Origin: Kribbella pittospori
GTDB lineage: Bacteria; Actinomycetota; Actinomycetes; Propionibacteriales; Kribbellaceae
Direction: 5' to 3'
NCBI RefSeq assembly: GCF_004331465.1
Contig: NZ_SJKB01000003.1
Location: 1-64,000, forward strand
DNA length: 64,000 nucleotides
The translations under genes and the position numbers were made by a program. Every line of letters begins with the position of its first letter. Position 1 is the first letter of the stretch. Shown here piece after piece: positions 43,901 through 51,668 of this stretch. The notes beneath the pieces were generated by a model. It was not told the DNA's origin and made no database searches. It saw nothing but the letters and a program-made list of their open reading frames with translations.

Positions 43901-45361
43901 ATGATGCCCACCGTGACCGGACCACGTAGCCAGGACCCGCAGGACCGGCTGACCCCGTCGGAGGTCGATCCTGCCGTTGCTGGGCTGACCGTGGGGCTCG
44001 GTGGGCCGTTGGGGCGGTTCGCCCGGCTCAGCTCGTCCTGGTGGACGCCGCTGCGGATCGCGCTCGCGGTGTGCACGATCACCTTCGGGCTCGGCGTACT
44101 GCAGAAGGCTCCTTGTATGGAGGCCGGCTGGGACCGGCAGAGCTGGCGGCCGTTCAAGGCGCTGTGCTACTCCGACATCGGCTTCCTGTACCAGGAGCGC
44201 GGCTTCGCGGAGGGCAACCGGCCGTTCCTGGACACCGGCAACTACCCGGTCCTCGAGTACCCGGTGCTCACCGGCGGCTTCATGGAGGTCGCGGCGCGGA
44301 TCACCTGGGTGATCACCGGTGACCCGAAGAACGACCACACGGTCGAGCAGAAGCGCGACACCGCGGGCGTGTTCTTCGTCGTGAACACCGTGATGCTGTT
44401 CCTCTGCGCCCTGATCCTGGTCGGGCTGACCCTCGCCACCGCGCGTGGCGTCGAGTCGCGCCCCGGCGCGGCCCGCGGCCAGCCGATGAACGCCCTGTAC
44501 GTCGCCGCCGCGCCGGTGCTGGCGCTGACGTCGACGATCAACTGGGACCTGTTCGCGGTCGTGCTCACGGCCGGGGCGATGTTCGCCTGGTCGCGCGGCA
44601 AACCGATCTGGTTCGGCATCCTGCTCGGGCTGGGAACGGCGGCGAAGTTCTACCCGTTCCTGCTGCTCGGGCCGCTGCTGATCGTGTGCATTCGCGGCCG
44701 CAAGCTGTGGCCGTGGTTCCAGGCGGTGATCGCGACGGGCGTCTCGTGGGCTCTGGTGAACGCGCCGATCTACCTGCTCGCGAAGAACGAGTGGATGTCG
44801 TTCTGGACGTTCAACGATCAGCGCGAGAGCGACTACGGATCGATCTGGTACGTGCTGAAGCTGGCCAAGCACGAGGTCGCCGACGTCAACCAGCTGAACA
44901 TCGTGATCTTCGCCGGGCTCTGCCTGTCGATCGCGATCCTCGGCCTGATGGCGCCACGACCGCCCCGCTTCGCACAGCTCGCGTTCCTGGTCGTGGCGGC
45001 GTTCCTGCTGATCAACAAGGTCTACTCACCGCAGTACGTGCTCTGGTTGCTGCCGTTGGTGGCGCTGGCCCGGCCGCGGTTGCGGGACTGGCTGATCTGG
45101 CAGGCGTGCGAGTGCTTCTACTGGATGCTGGTGTGGATGCATCTGGCCCAGTTCCTGGCGCCGGGGAATCCCGACGTACCGGACCGGATCTACTGGTTCG
45201 CCGTGATCCTGCGGATGGCGGGGACGCTGTGGCTGATGCTCGTGGTGGCGCGCGACATCCTGCTGCCGGAGAACGATCCGGTCCGGCAAGGTGACCTGCT
45301 CGACGATCCGAGCGACGGCGTCAAGTCCGACGCCGCACCACGTCAGTTGGCCACGGCCTAG
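43901..45361 (+). CDS. Polyprenol-phosphate mannosyltransferase-like membrane protein (GT87/DUF2029)
   Basis: A 486-aa multi-pass GT-C protein. About 10-12 hydrophobic helices follow a polar N-terminus. The first extracytoplasmic loop carries acidic residues (CYSDIGFLYQERGFAEGNRPF...NYPVLEYPVLTGGFME), as in the GT87 family where a loop Asp/Glu is catalytic; NWDLFAVVLTAGAMFAWSRGKP and GTAAKFYPFLLLGPLL are typical later blocks. It would use polyprenyl-phosphate mannose to extend envelope glycans. ATG 43901 or 43904 follows AGGAG closely; GTG 43913 is an alternative. Its stop overlaps the convergent threonine dehydratase stop by 4 bases. Confidence 0.85.
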   Translation: MMPTVTGPRSQDPQDRLTPSEVDPAVAGLTVGLGGPLGRFARLSSSWWTPLRIALAVCTITFGLGVLQKAPCMEAGWDRQSWRPFKALCYSDIGFLYQERGFAEGNRPFLDTGNYPVLEYPVLTGGFMEVAARITWVITGDPKNDHTVEQKRDTAGVFFVVNTVMLFLCALILVGLTLATARGVESRPGAARGQPMNALYVAAAPVLALTSTINWDLFAVVLTAGAMFAWSRGKPIWFGILLGLGTAAKFYPFLLLGPLLIVCIRGRKLWPWFQAVIATGVSWALVNAPIYLLAKNEWMSFWTFNDQRESDYGSIWYVLKLAKHEVADVNQLNIVIFAGLCLSIAILGLMAPRPPRFAQLAFLVVAAFLLINKVYSPQYVLWLLPLVALARPRLRDWLIWQACECFYWMLVWMHLAQFLAPGNPDVPDRIYWFAVILRMAGTLWLMLVVARDILLPENDPVRQGDLLDDPSDGVKSDAAPRQLATA

Positions 45362-46287
45362 AGCATCAGTTTCGACACGTCGAGGTTGCCGCCGCTGACC
45401 ACGCTGGCGGTGACCCCGGCGGGCCGGATGCTGCCCTCGATCATTGCGGCGAACGGTGCTGCGGCCGCAGGCTCCAGCGCCAGCTTGGTCCGCAACATGA
45501 CGAGCCGGGTCGCTTCGAGCAGCGCGTCCTCGCTGACGCGGACGACCTCGTCGACGTACTGCTGGATGAGTGGGAAGTTGCGCGTGCCGCACACCGGCGC
45601 GGCAAGTCCGTCGGCGATCGAGCGTGCGGTCGGGAGCTTCTGCGGTTCACCGGCCGCGAGGCTGCGGCTCACGACGTCCGCCTGCTCGGGTTCGATGCCG
45701 ATCACGCGGATCTCCGGCTTGACCAGCTTGACCGCGAGCGCGACGCCGGAGATCAGGCCGCCACCGCCCACCGGGACCAGGACGGTGTCGAGATCCGGGC
45801 GGTCCTCGAGGAGCTCCAGGCCGAGGCTGCCGTGGCCGGTGATCACGTCCTCGTCGTCGAACGGGTGTACGCCGGTGAGCTTCCGCTCGTCCCGGATCCG
45901 CTCGTACTGACCCATCAGGTCTCCCTCGACGAGTTCGACCGTGGCGCCGTACCCGCGGGCCGCGTCGATCTTGGCCTGTACAGCGGTCTTCGCCATCACC
46001 ACTGTGGCCGGTACGCCGGCATCCCGGGCGGCCCAGGCGAGCGCGCCGGCCGCGTTGCCGGCCGAGACCGTGATGACGCCGCGCTCGCGCTCCTCGGGGC
46101 TCAGCCGCAGCAGCTTGGTGAGCAGTCCGCGGACCTTGAAACTGCCCGTCTTCTGGAACAGTTCGGCCTTCAGCACCAGGTCCGTGCCGAAGCGCTCGTT
46201 GAGCGCGGTCGAGGTGACCATCGGGGTGCGGTGGATGCGGCCCTGCAGTTGCTGCGCGGCCAGGCGGATCTCATCGAGCGTCGGCAT
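45358..46287 (-). CDS. Threonine/serine ammonia-lyase-like PLP enzyme
   Basis: A 309-aa fold-type II PLP enzyme deaminating threonine or serine to 2-oxo acids. The Schiff-base Lys51 lies in TGSFKVRG. The glycine-rich phosphate cup GGGGL (LVPVGGGGLISG), the substrate loop SAGNAAGALAWAA (usually SxGNHxxA) and the ending SGGNLD are typical. There is no C-terminal ACT domain, so this is the catabolic, non-isoleucine-inhibited form. ATG 46287 follows TATCGT (minus strand, 46295-46300) by 7 bases. RidA at 37037 would handle its enamine product but is not linked. Confidence 0.88.
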   Translation of the reverse strand: MPTLDEIRLAAQQLQGRIHRTPMVTSTALNERFGTDLVLKAELFQKTGSFKVRGLLTKLLRLSPEERERGVITVSAGNAAGALAWAARDAGVPATVVMAKTAVQAKIDAARGYGATVELVEGDLMGQYERIRDERKLTGVHPFDDEDVITGHGSLGLELLEDRPDLDTVLVPVGGGGLISGVALAVKLVKPEIRVIGIEPEQADVVSRSLAAGEPQKLPTARSIADGLAAPVCGTRNFPLIQQYVDEVVRVSEDALLEATRLVMLRTKLALEPAAAAPFAAMIEGSIRPAGVTASVVSGGNLDVSKLML

Positions 46288-46369
46288 ACCCCAGACGATA
46301 AATGTCTAGCAAACCGATCATATTTCGAGACATGTCCCACCAGCCCTGACGACGAGATCCCGGGCAGCC

Positions 46370-46450
46370 GGACAGGAGGTATCGGGCGAGATCCGGCTCG
46401 CGACGGGATCCTTGACCGTGCCGGGTGGATGCCAGCCCGACACCTCCTGT
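46370..46450. repeat. Long imperfect inverted repeat (17-bp arms)
   Basis: GACAGGAGGTATCGGGC (46370-46386) pairs with GCCCGACACCTCCTGTC (46434-46450): 16 of 17 positions are Watson-Crick and the remaining one can be a G-U pair in RNA. The 47-base interior contains a smaller GATCC/GGATC hairpin. It occupies the 212-base gap between the PLP lyase and the ATP-grasp gene, both minus-strand. It could be a bidirectional structured RNA, an attenuator or terminator for the ATP-grasp transcript, or a MITE-like element; there is no flanking target duplication. Confidence 0.55.
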
Positions 46451-46499
46451 CGAAATGCACACACCCCCAAGCGACCGTGCGAGGCAGACGCCGCGCCGG

Positions 46500-47348
46500 C
46501 TAGAGGCGCGTGGCGACGGTGGTGGCGAGTTTGTGGGTCGCTTCGGGGGACTGGGGGAGGTACAGGTAGGGCTCGATGAGCTCGAGTTCCATCAGGAGGA
46601 AGCGGCCGTTGACCACAACGCCGTCGATGCGGGCATAGACCGGCGTGCGACCGGCCGCCTGCAGTGCCGCTTGGGCGCTGTCGAGGATGGCCGGGGACGG
46701 CTCGGTGACCGTTGCGTGGCCGCCGTACTCCTCCTGGACGCGGTAGTCGCCTGCCGCGGGGCGCTTCACGACGGCGTGGGTGAACTCGCCGTCGATGAAC
46801 ATCAGCGACCACTCGCCGTCGGTCTGGATCTCGGGCAGGAACGGCTGGACCAGGTACACGATGTCGGGGAGTTCGTCGATCGCCTGGGTGAGCTCGGGGG
46901 AGCCGGCCACGCCGCGGACAGTGTGGCGGGCGGTCGCGCTCACGGTCGGCTTGATCACGATCTGCTGGCCGTCGAGCCCGCCCACGACCTCACGCAGGCA
47001 GGCACCGGCCGCGATCTGCGACGGCACGATCGCGACGCCGCGCTCGCGCAGTTCCAGCAGGTAGCGCTTGTCGCCGTTCCAGCGGACCAGACCGCTGTCG
47101 TTGAAGACCGGTACGCCGCCCTTGTCGACGAGCGCGAGCCATTCGGTGAACTCGTCGTACCTCAGGTGGTAGTCCCACACCGAGCGGAGCAGGACCCCGT
47201 CGTACGCGGACCAGTCGACCGACGGGTCGGTCCAGACCTCGGCGACCGGGTCGAGGCCGGCGGCACGGAGGGCGTCGACGAGTGGGAGGTCATGCGCGTG
47301 CAGCTCAGCGTGATCGGCCGAGGTTGCCAGTGCGATGCGTTTCGTCAC
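46500..47348 (-). CDS. ATP-grasp domain protein
   Basis: A 282-aa RimK/glutathione-synthetase-like ATP-grasp fold. GVLLRSVWDYHLRYDEFTEWL opens the pre-ATP-grasp part, KRYLLELRERGVAIVP leads into the ATP-binding QQIVIKPTVSATARHT, and the metal-binding end reads YARIDGVVVNGRFLLMELELIEPYLYL. It ligates a carboxylate to an amine or thiol; substrates are unknown. GTG 47348 (MTKRIALATSADH) follows AACACT by 7 bases. The first 44 bases overlap the tail of the upstream GT87-like gene on the same strand. Confidence 0.85.
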   Translation of the reverse strand: MTKRIALATSADHAELHAHDLPLVDALRAAGLDPVAEVWTDPSVDWSAYDGVLLRSVWDYHLRYDEFTEWLALVDKGGVPVFNDSGLVRWNGDKRYLLELRERGVAIVPSQIAAGACLREVVGGLDGQQIVIKPTVSATARHTVRGVAGSPELTQAIDELPDIVYLVQPFLPEIQTDGEWSLMFIDGEFTHAVVKRPAAGDYRVQEEYGGHATVTEPSPAILDSAQAALQAAGRTPVYARIDGVVVNGRFLLMELELIEPYLYLPQSPEATHKLATTVATRL

Positions 47349-48744
47349 GCCGATCAGTGTTGGTGGCAGCATCGATCGCGTCAAACCGCTTTGGTGTAAC
47401 GGACCTGTGACGCAGTGTGAGTCCGATGAGGACGATGACAGCGGCTGTGAGGTGGATCAGACCCTGCCGGGTCTCGTGGCCGAAGCTCGCGTAGGCCAGG
47501 TACGACGCGAGTGGTACGGCGAGCCATTCGGGGCGGTGGGACAGGGCTGCGAGGGCTATCAGGGGGAGGCCGTACCAGGGGTACGTCGGGGTGGCGACGA
47601 GGAGTGCGGCGCCGTACAGCCAGCAGCAGGTGATCGCGATCGGTTCGTGGCGGGCGCGGTGGAAGGCGAGGGCGGCGAGGCCGATCGCGAGGGCGGCCGC
47701 GACGAGCTGGCGGGCCTCAGGAGGCAGCAGGAGCGCGAGAATCGCAGATCGGGAGCTGCCGTCGGAGAACCCTTCCTGGGTCAGGTAGCCGGGGAGGAAG
47801 CCGAGGACCAAGGTGCCTGCGGCAATCAGGTGCGGGATGTAGGACGCGGTAAAGGTGCCGATGGCAACGAGGCCGGAGCGTTTGCGGAATGCTGGCAGGA
47901 GTAGCAGCGGCAGGAGCTTGACGCTGGCGGCGGCTCCGAGGATCAGGCCGGCGAGTTTCGGGCGGCGGGCGGCGGTCATCACTGCCGCCGTGATCAGGAG
48001 TGCGCCGAGGACGTCGATGTGCGCGGCGTTGCCGGCTTCGAGCGCGACGATCGGTGACCAACCCCACAACGCAGCCCAGCGCGGATCGCGGCCGCCTACC
48101 GCGAGTAGCCAGGTGAGCGCGATCGCAAGCAACGCGGCGGCGACCTGAAGCCCTAGGGTGCCCGCGGACCACGGGGTGACGAACGCGACCACGGCGAAGT
48201 ACGCCTGCGCCACAGGCGGGTAGATGGTCGGCACCCGAGGTCGATTGATCCGCGTCCTGGGGTCGTCGGCGGACAAGGCGGCAAGCGCCGCCGGATCCTT
48301 CGGGAGTCGCGGGGGACCAGTCACTCCCGATCTCTCAGCGGGTGACAGCCCCGGAAACAGCACCGGATCCCTCAGTTGCGCCAAAGCGTCATCGAGAGGC
48401 ACGTGCGAGTACGGCGAACTCCCCGACAACTGCACCCGCCCGTCCCACACGTACCGATAAGCGTCGGTGCTCGTAATCGGCGCATGAAGCAGCCCCGGCA
48501 CCTGACAAACCCCAGCAACCACTACAACCACCACCACCCCCCACCGCCGCCCAACCCCCCAAACCACCCCCGCAACCACCAAACTCCCCACCACCAACAC
48601 CAAGTTCGGCCACCACTGCCTATCAGCAGCCACAACCACAACCCCAGCAACCCCCACCGCCACGCCCCCACCGACTGCTCCGGCAACCAGCCGCCCGCTC
48701 GCCCCGCCGACCCCGCCGGCCGCTCGCCGGATCACCCCATCCAC
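47305..48744 (-). CDS. GT-C/GT87-like polytopic membrane glycosyltransferase
   Basis: A 479-aa protein with ~11-12 hydrophobic helices. The first loop, APITSTDAYRYVWDGRVQLSGSSPYSHVP (Asp pair then Y-R-Y-V-W-D-G-R), is the catalytic-loop signature of bacterial mannosyltransferase-like GT-C proteins; WSPIVALEAGNAAHIDVLGALLI and ASVKLLPLLLLPAFRKR follow. The N-terminal ~90 residues are extremely Val/Gly-rich (GVVVVVVVAGV) and correspond to G-runs in the DNA. The start GTG 48744 is uncertain: no clear ribosome site is seen, and another frame restarts at 48944 with ATG on the upstream stop. A frameshift in this low-complexity region is possible. Confidence 0.72.
   Translation of the reverse strand: MDGVIRRAAGGVGGASGRLVAGAVGGGVAVGVAGVVVVAADRQWWPNLVLVVGSLVVAGVVWGVGRRWGVVVVVVVAGVCQVPGLLHAPITSTDAYRYVWDGRVQLSGSSPYSHVPLDDALAQLRDPVLFPGLSPAERSGVTGPPRLPKDPAALAALSADDPRTRINRPRVPTIYPPVAQAYFAVVAFVTPWSAGTLGLQVAAALLAIALTWLLAVGGRDPRWAALWGWSPIVALEAGNAAHIDVLGALLITAAVMTAARRPKLAGLILGAAASVKLLPLLLLPAFRKRSGLVAIGTFTASYIPHLIAAGTLVLGFLPGYLTQEGFSDGSSRSAILALLLPPEARQLVAAALAIGLAALAFHRARHEPIAITCCWLYGAALLVATPTYPWYGLPLIALAALSHRPEWLAVPLASYLAYASFGHETRQGLIHLTAAVIVLIGLTLRHRSVTPKRFDAIDAATNTDRRDETHRTGNLGRSR
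48537..48571 (-). other. Canonical G-quadruplex motif in the sense strand of the GT87-like gene
   Basis: On the minus strand four G-runs (5, 6, 3 and 6 G) are separated by loops of 6, 2 and 7 bases, fitting G3+N1-7. It encodes part of the Val/Gly-rich N-terminus and lies ~175-210 bases downstream of the putative start. Confidence 0.6.
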
Positions 48745-48943
48745 CCCGCCGACGCCACCGCCACGCCGCCCCCACCGACTGCCCCGCCAACCACTCGCCG
48801 GTTCAGCCGAGGGACCCCGCCAACCACCTGCCGCTTCACCGGACCAACCCCGCGGACCGCCCGGCCGTTCGCCCCACGCATCGTCGCTCCAGCATCGCCC
48901 CTCGTCTGTCGCGGCGGCGTTCCCGGGCTTGTCTGTTCTGTCA
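48745..48943. other. Low-complexity 199-base gap before the GT87-like gene
   Basis: On the minus strand an ATG at 48944 overlaps the DUF2064-methyltransferase stop as TGATG and opens a 70-codon frame (MTEQTSPGTPPRQTRGDAG...) ending at 48732. It is Gly/Arg/Val-rich and unlike any family I know. It may be a leader peptide, the true N-terminus of the GT87-like protein before a frameshift, or non-coding. I see no promoter hexamer. Confidence 0.35.
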
Positions 48944-50200
48944 TCAGGCGGTGGGGCGGAGGGTTAGGAAGGCTCGGTGGCCGGCGCGCCAGTCTTCGGT
49001 GGGGTGGAGGTGTACGGCGTGAGCGTGCCTGAGCAGAGCGCGGGTTCCCACTCTTGCCCAGGGCAACGGAGTCGAGCGACGGCCGGTGGAGCTGCGCAGG
49101 ACGATCGGAGCGGTCTCGTCCAGGTCGTCATCGGGATCGACCTCGACCAACACCAAGCCGTCGGGGCGGACGAGTTCGGCACACCGTCGCAGCAGGTCGG
49201 CCGGGTCCCCTCCGATCCCGATGTTCCCGTCCATCAACAGAACGCTGCCCCACCGCCCCTCGCCCGGCAGCCGATCCTGCACCGGCCGCCGTAGCGCAGC
49301 CGCCCCACGCGACGTCGTCAGCGAAACCGCCCGCGGCGAGATATCCACCCCAAGAGCAGGTATCCCACGTTCCGCCAGCGCTGTCACGATCCGCCCAGGC
49401 CCACATCCGACGTCCAACACCGGCCCCTCGCAGCGGCTCAACGCCAGCCGGTCCACCTCATCCGCAGGAGACCTCCACCGATCCAGCTCCGACAACGACG
49501 GCACCGTCCGTCCATCGATGCCGGTAGCGACCACCCTCGTCGTACCATCCAACGCCTGCTCGAACAGCAGCCCCGGATGCGCTGCGTGCTGCAACCGCCG
49601 GTACAACCGCGACACCCGCAACGACGGATGCGCCGCCGCAATAGCCGACGCGTCCCGAGGCGTGTCCATGTCCCGCAACGTCGGCAGCAACAACACCCGC
49701 AGCCCGAGATCCTGCAGCCGCCGCAGCTGATCCCGCCCGGTGTGATCCGTCGACATCGGTACGCCGATCAGCGCGCGAGCATCCGGCCTGCGCAACCCGA
49801 GACACCAATAGCCACCGTCCTCAGTCAGCCCGAGCATCGCGTCGTACCCGGACCACGGCACACTCAACAGACCGGCCGTGAGCTGCGGCGTATCCATCCC
49901 GACGAGCAGCATCGGCGTACCGTCGAAGGCGTCCTCGAAGGCCGCCGCCAACCGCTCGTCCAGCCCGTCACCGCGCTGTCCGATCACCTCGAAGCCATCC
50001 GGCAGCCACGGCCCCGGGTCACCGTCGAGCGCAAGGACACGACGGGACGCGCGCGCCGACCGAACCGTGTTCAGCGTGTCCACCAGCGACGCCCGAGCCA
50101 GCGCGGCCGCTTCGTGCGCGGTGAACTCGGTCTGCAGCCGCGTCTTCACCCGCCCCGCCACCGGCTCCTTCGCGATGACGATCAGAGTCCCGCGGTTCAT
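48944..50200 (-). CDS. DUF2064 glycosyltransferase - SAM methyltransferase fusion
   Basis: A 418-aa bifunctional protein. Residues ~1-200 are a TIGR04282/DUF2064 GT-A-like transferase (LIVIAKEPVAGRVKTRL, LLVGMDTPQL, DGGYWCLGLR, STDHTGRDQLRRLQDLGL). Residues ~215-418 are a class I methyltransferase (VLDVGCGPGRIVTALAERGIPALGVDISPRAV, LLMDGNIGIGGDPADLLRRCAELVRPDGLVLVEVD). Fusion of these two normally separate proteins is notable. ATG 50200 overlaps the GT2 stop by 4 bases (ATGA), so glycosyl transfer, DUF2064 and methylation genes form one unit, likely for an envelope glycolipid or secondary sugar. Confidence 0.88.
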   Translation of the reverse strand: MNRGTLIVIAKEPVAGRVKTRLQTEFTAHEAAALARASLVDTLNTVRSARASRRVLALDGDPGPWLPDGFEVIGQRGDGLDERLAAAFEDAFDGTPMLLVGMDTPQLTAGLLSVPWSGYDAMLGLTEDGGYWCLGLRRPDARALIGVPMSTDHTGRDQLRRLQDLGLRVLLLPTLRDMDTPRDASAIAAAHPSLRVSRLYRRLQHAAHPGLLFEQALDGTTRVVATGIDGRTVPSLSELDRWRSPADEVDRLALSRCEGPVLDVGCGPGRIVTALAERGIPALGVDISPRAVSLTTSRGAAALRRPVQDRLPGEGRWGSVLLMDGNIGIGGDPADLLRRCAELVRPDGLVLVEVDPDDDLDETAPIVLRSSTGRRSTPLPWARVGTRALLRHAHAVHLHPTEDWRAGHRAFLTLRPTA

Positions 50201-50847
50201 CCGGCCAGCACCTTCGACATGTCCAGCACGGCCCGGGCAGCACCGAGCGGCGTACCAGTGACCTTGGATCGCCCGGATCGAGGCAGGTAGTCGACGTCCA
50301 CCTCAGCGATCCGCCATCCGGCCTCCGCGGCACGGACCACGGTCTCGAGCGGATAGCCCGACCGCCGGTCACGCAGCTCCAGACCCAGCAACGCCGACCG
50401 ACGCGCCGCGCGCATCGGTCCCAGGTCGTGCAGCGCAACACCGGTACGGCGCCGGATCCGCCGGGACAGCTCGGCGTTCGCCAACCGCAGATGCCACGGC
50501 CAAGAACGCCGCGAGAGCGCCCTACGACGCCCCACCATCAGATCGACCGCGCCCGCGAGCACCGGTGCCGTCACCCGGTCCAGCTGCCGCGGATCGAGCG
50601 AGGCGTCCGCGTCCATGAACGCGACCACCTCGGCCTCGGCCGCTTCCAGACCGGCATGACACGCAGCGCCGTACCCGCGAACCTCGCACCGGACCACCGA
50701 CGCGCCGAAGCGCGCGGCGATCTCCGGCGACCCGTCGGTGGATCCGTTGTCGACGACAACGGCCCGGACGCCCACGGGCAGCCGTTCGAGCACCCAGGGC
50801 AGCGCGGCCGCCTCGTTCAGGCACGGCAGGATGAGATCGACTGACAC
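50197..50847 (-). CDS. Glycosyltransferase family 2
   Basis: A 216-aa GT-A transferase of the dolichol-phosphate-mannose-synthase-like type: VDLILPCLNEAAALPWVLERLP, VVVDNGSTDGSPEIA, the metal-binding DAD in VAFMDADASLDP, and LHDLGPMRAARRSALLGL. It lacks membrane anchors. It could make the polyprenyl-phosphate sugar used by the GT87-type proteins. GTG 50847 is 6 bases after TACGGT (minus strand 50854-50859). It is the first gene of the minus-strand glycosyl operon. Confidence 0.88.
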   Translation of the reverse strand: MSVDLILPCLNEAAALPWVLERLPVGVRAVVVDNGSTDGSPEIAARFGASVVRCEVRGYGAACHAGLEAAEAEVVAFMDADASLDPRQLDRVTAPVLAGAVDLMVGRRRALSRRSWPWHLRLANAELSRRIRRRTGVALHDLGPMRAARRSALLGLELRDRRSGYPLETVVRAAEAGWRIAEVDVDYLPRSGRSKVTGTPLGAARAVLDMSKVLAG

Positions 50848-50969
50848 TCTTCGACCGTAGGGACAATCGCCGGCCGCGGGGCGCCGAACCTGACTACGGC
50901 TCGCTTACGTCCGGTGTCACCCAGGAAGCACCGGGCTCGGCCCCGGCCCGGACGATCTAGGCTCTGATC

Positions 50970-51668
50970 GTGGCTACTCGTGTACTCGTCGTCGACGACG
51001 ACCCGACCGTGTCCAACGTCGTCTCTGCGTACCTGACCAAGGCCGGGTACGACGCCCGGGTGGTGGCCGACGGTGTCGCGGCGGTCGAGGTCTGGCAGCA
51101 GTGGAAACCGTCGGTCGTCGTACTGGACGTGATGCTGCCCGGACTGTCCGGGCTGGAGGTGCTGCGCCGGATGCGCGCGGCCGACGACGGGGCCGCGGTG
51201 ATCATGCTGTCCGCCCGGGCTGACGAGGAGGACCGCCTGGTCGGACTCGAGGTCGGCGCGGACGACTACGTGGTCAAGCCGTTCAGCCCGCGCGAGCTCA
51301 CGCTGCGGGTGCAGGCGATGCTGCGCCGCGAGGAGCGCTTGGCCGGGCTCGATCTGACCCCGACGAAGCTGAGCGCGGGACCGGTCGCGATCGATACGGG
51401 CGCCCGGCTCGCGTCTCTGGACGGGACTGAGCTGTCGCTGACGCATCGCGAATTCGATCTGCTCGCGTTCCTGGTGTCGCACGCGGGGAAGGCGTACACG
51501 AAGGCCGAGCTGCTCCGGCGGGTCTGGGGCTGGGACTTCGGAGACTCCTCGACGGTCACGGTCCACGTACGCCGGCTGCGGGAGAAGATCGAGGCGGATC
51601 CGTCCGATCCGCGGCTGGTGGTGACCGTGCCGCGGACGGGCTACCGGTTCGTCGGGGATGCCGAATGA
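50970..51668 (+). CDS. OmpR/PhoB-family response regulator (second system)
   Basis: A 232-aa regulator: VVDDD acidic pocket, phospho-acceptor Asp53 in VVVLDVMLPG, MLSARADE, YVVKPFSPRE, then a winged helix (SLTHREFDLLAFLVSHAGKAYTKAELLRRVWGWDFGDSSTVTVHVRRLREKIE). GTG 50970 follows TAGGCT (50958-50963) by 6 bases. It is divergent from the GT2 operon with 122 bases between the starts, so it may control it. It is coupled to the kinase by ATGA. Confidence 0.92.
   Translation: MATRVLVVDDDPTVSNVVSAYLTKAGYDARVVADGVAAVEVWQQWKPSVVVLDVMLPGLSGLEVLRRMRAADDGAAVIMLSARADEEDRLVGLEVGADDYVVKPFSPRELTLRVQAMLRREERLAGLDLTPTKLSAGPVAIDTGARLASLDGTELSLTHREFDLLAFLVSHAGKAYTKAELLRRVWGWDFGDSSTVTVHVRRLREKIEADPSDPRLVVTVPRTGYRFVGDAE

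Noticed and set aside
46370-46450. tRNA or known riboswitch in the structured element
   Set aside because: No T-loop GTTCRA, no acceptor/CCA arrangement, and no match to riboswitch cores I can recall.
46271-46462. 63-codon minus-strand frame (MCISTGGVGLASTRHG...) as an upstream leader peptide of the PLP lyase
   Set aside because: It runs through the inverted repeat and past the lyase start, has no ribosome site, and a leaderless promoter for the lyase lies inside it.
48732-48944. 70-aa ORF restarting on the DUF2064-methyltransferase stop as an independent gene
   Set aside because: Low-complexity Gly/Arg/Val composition without family similarity; kept only as a question about the true start of the next gene.
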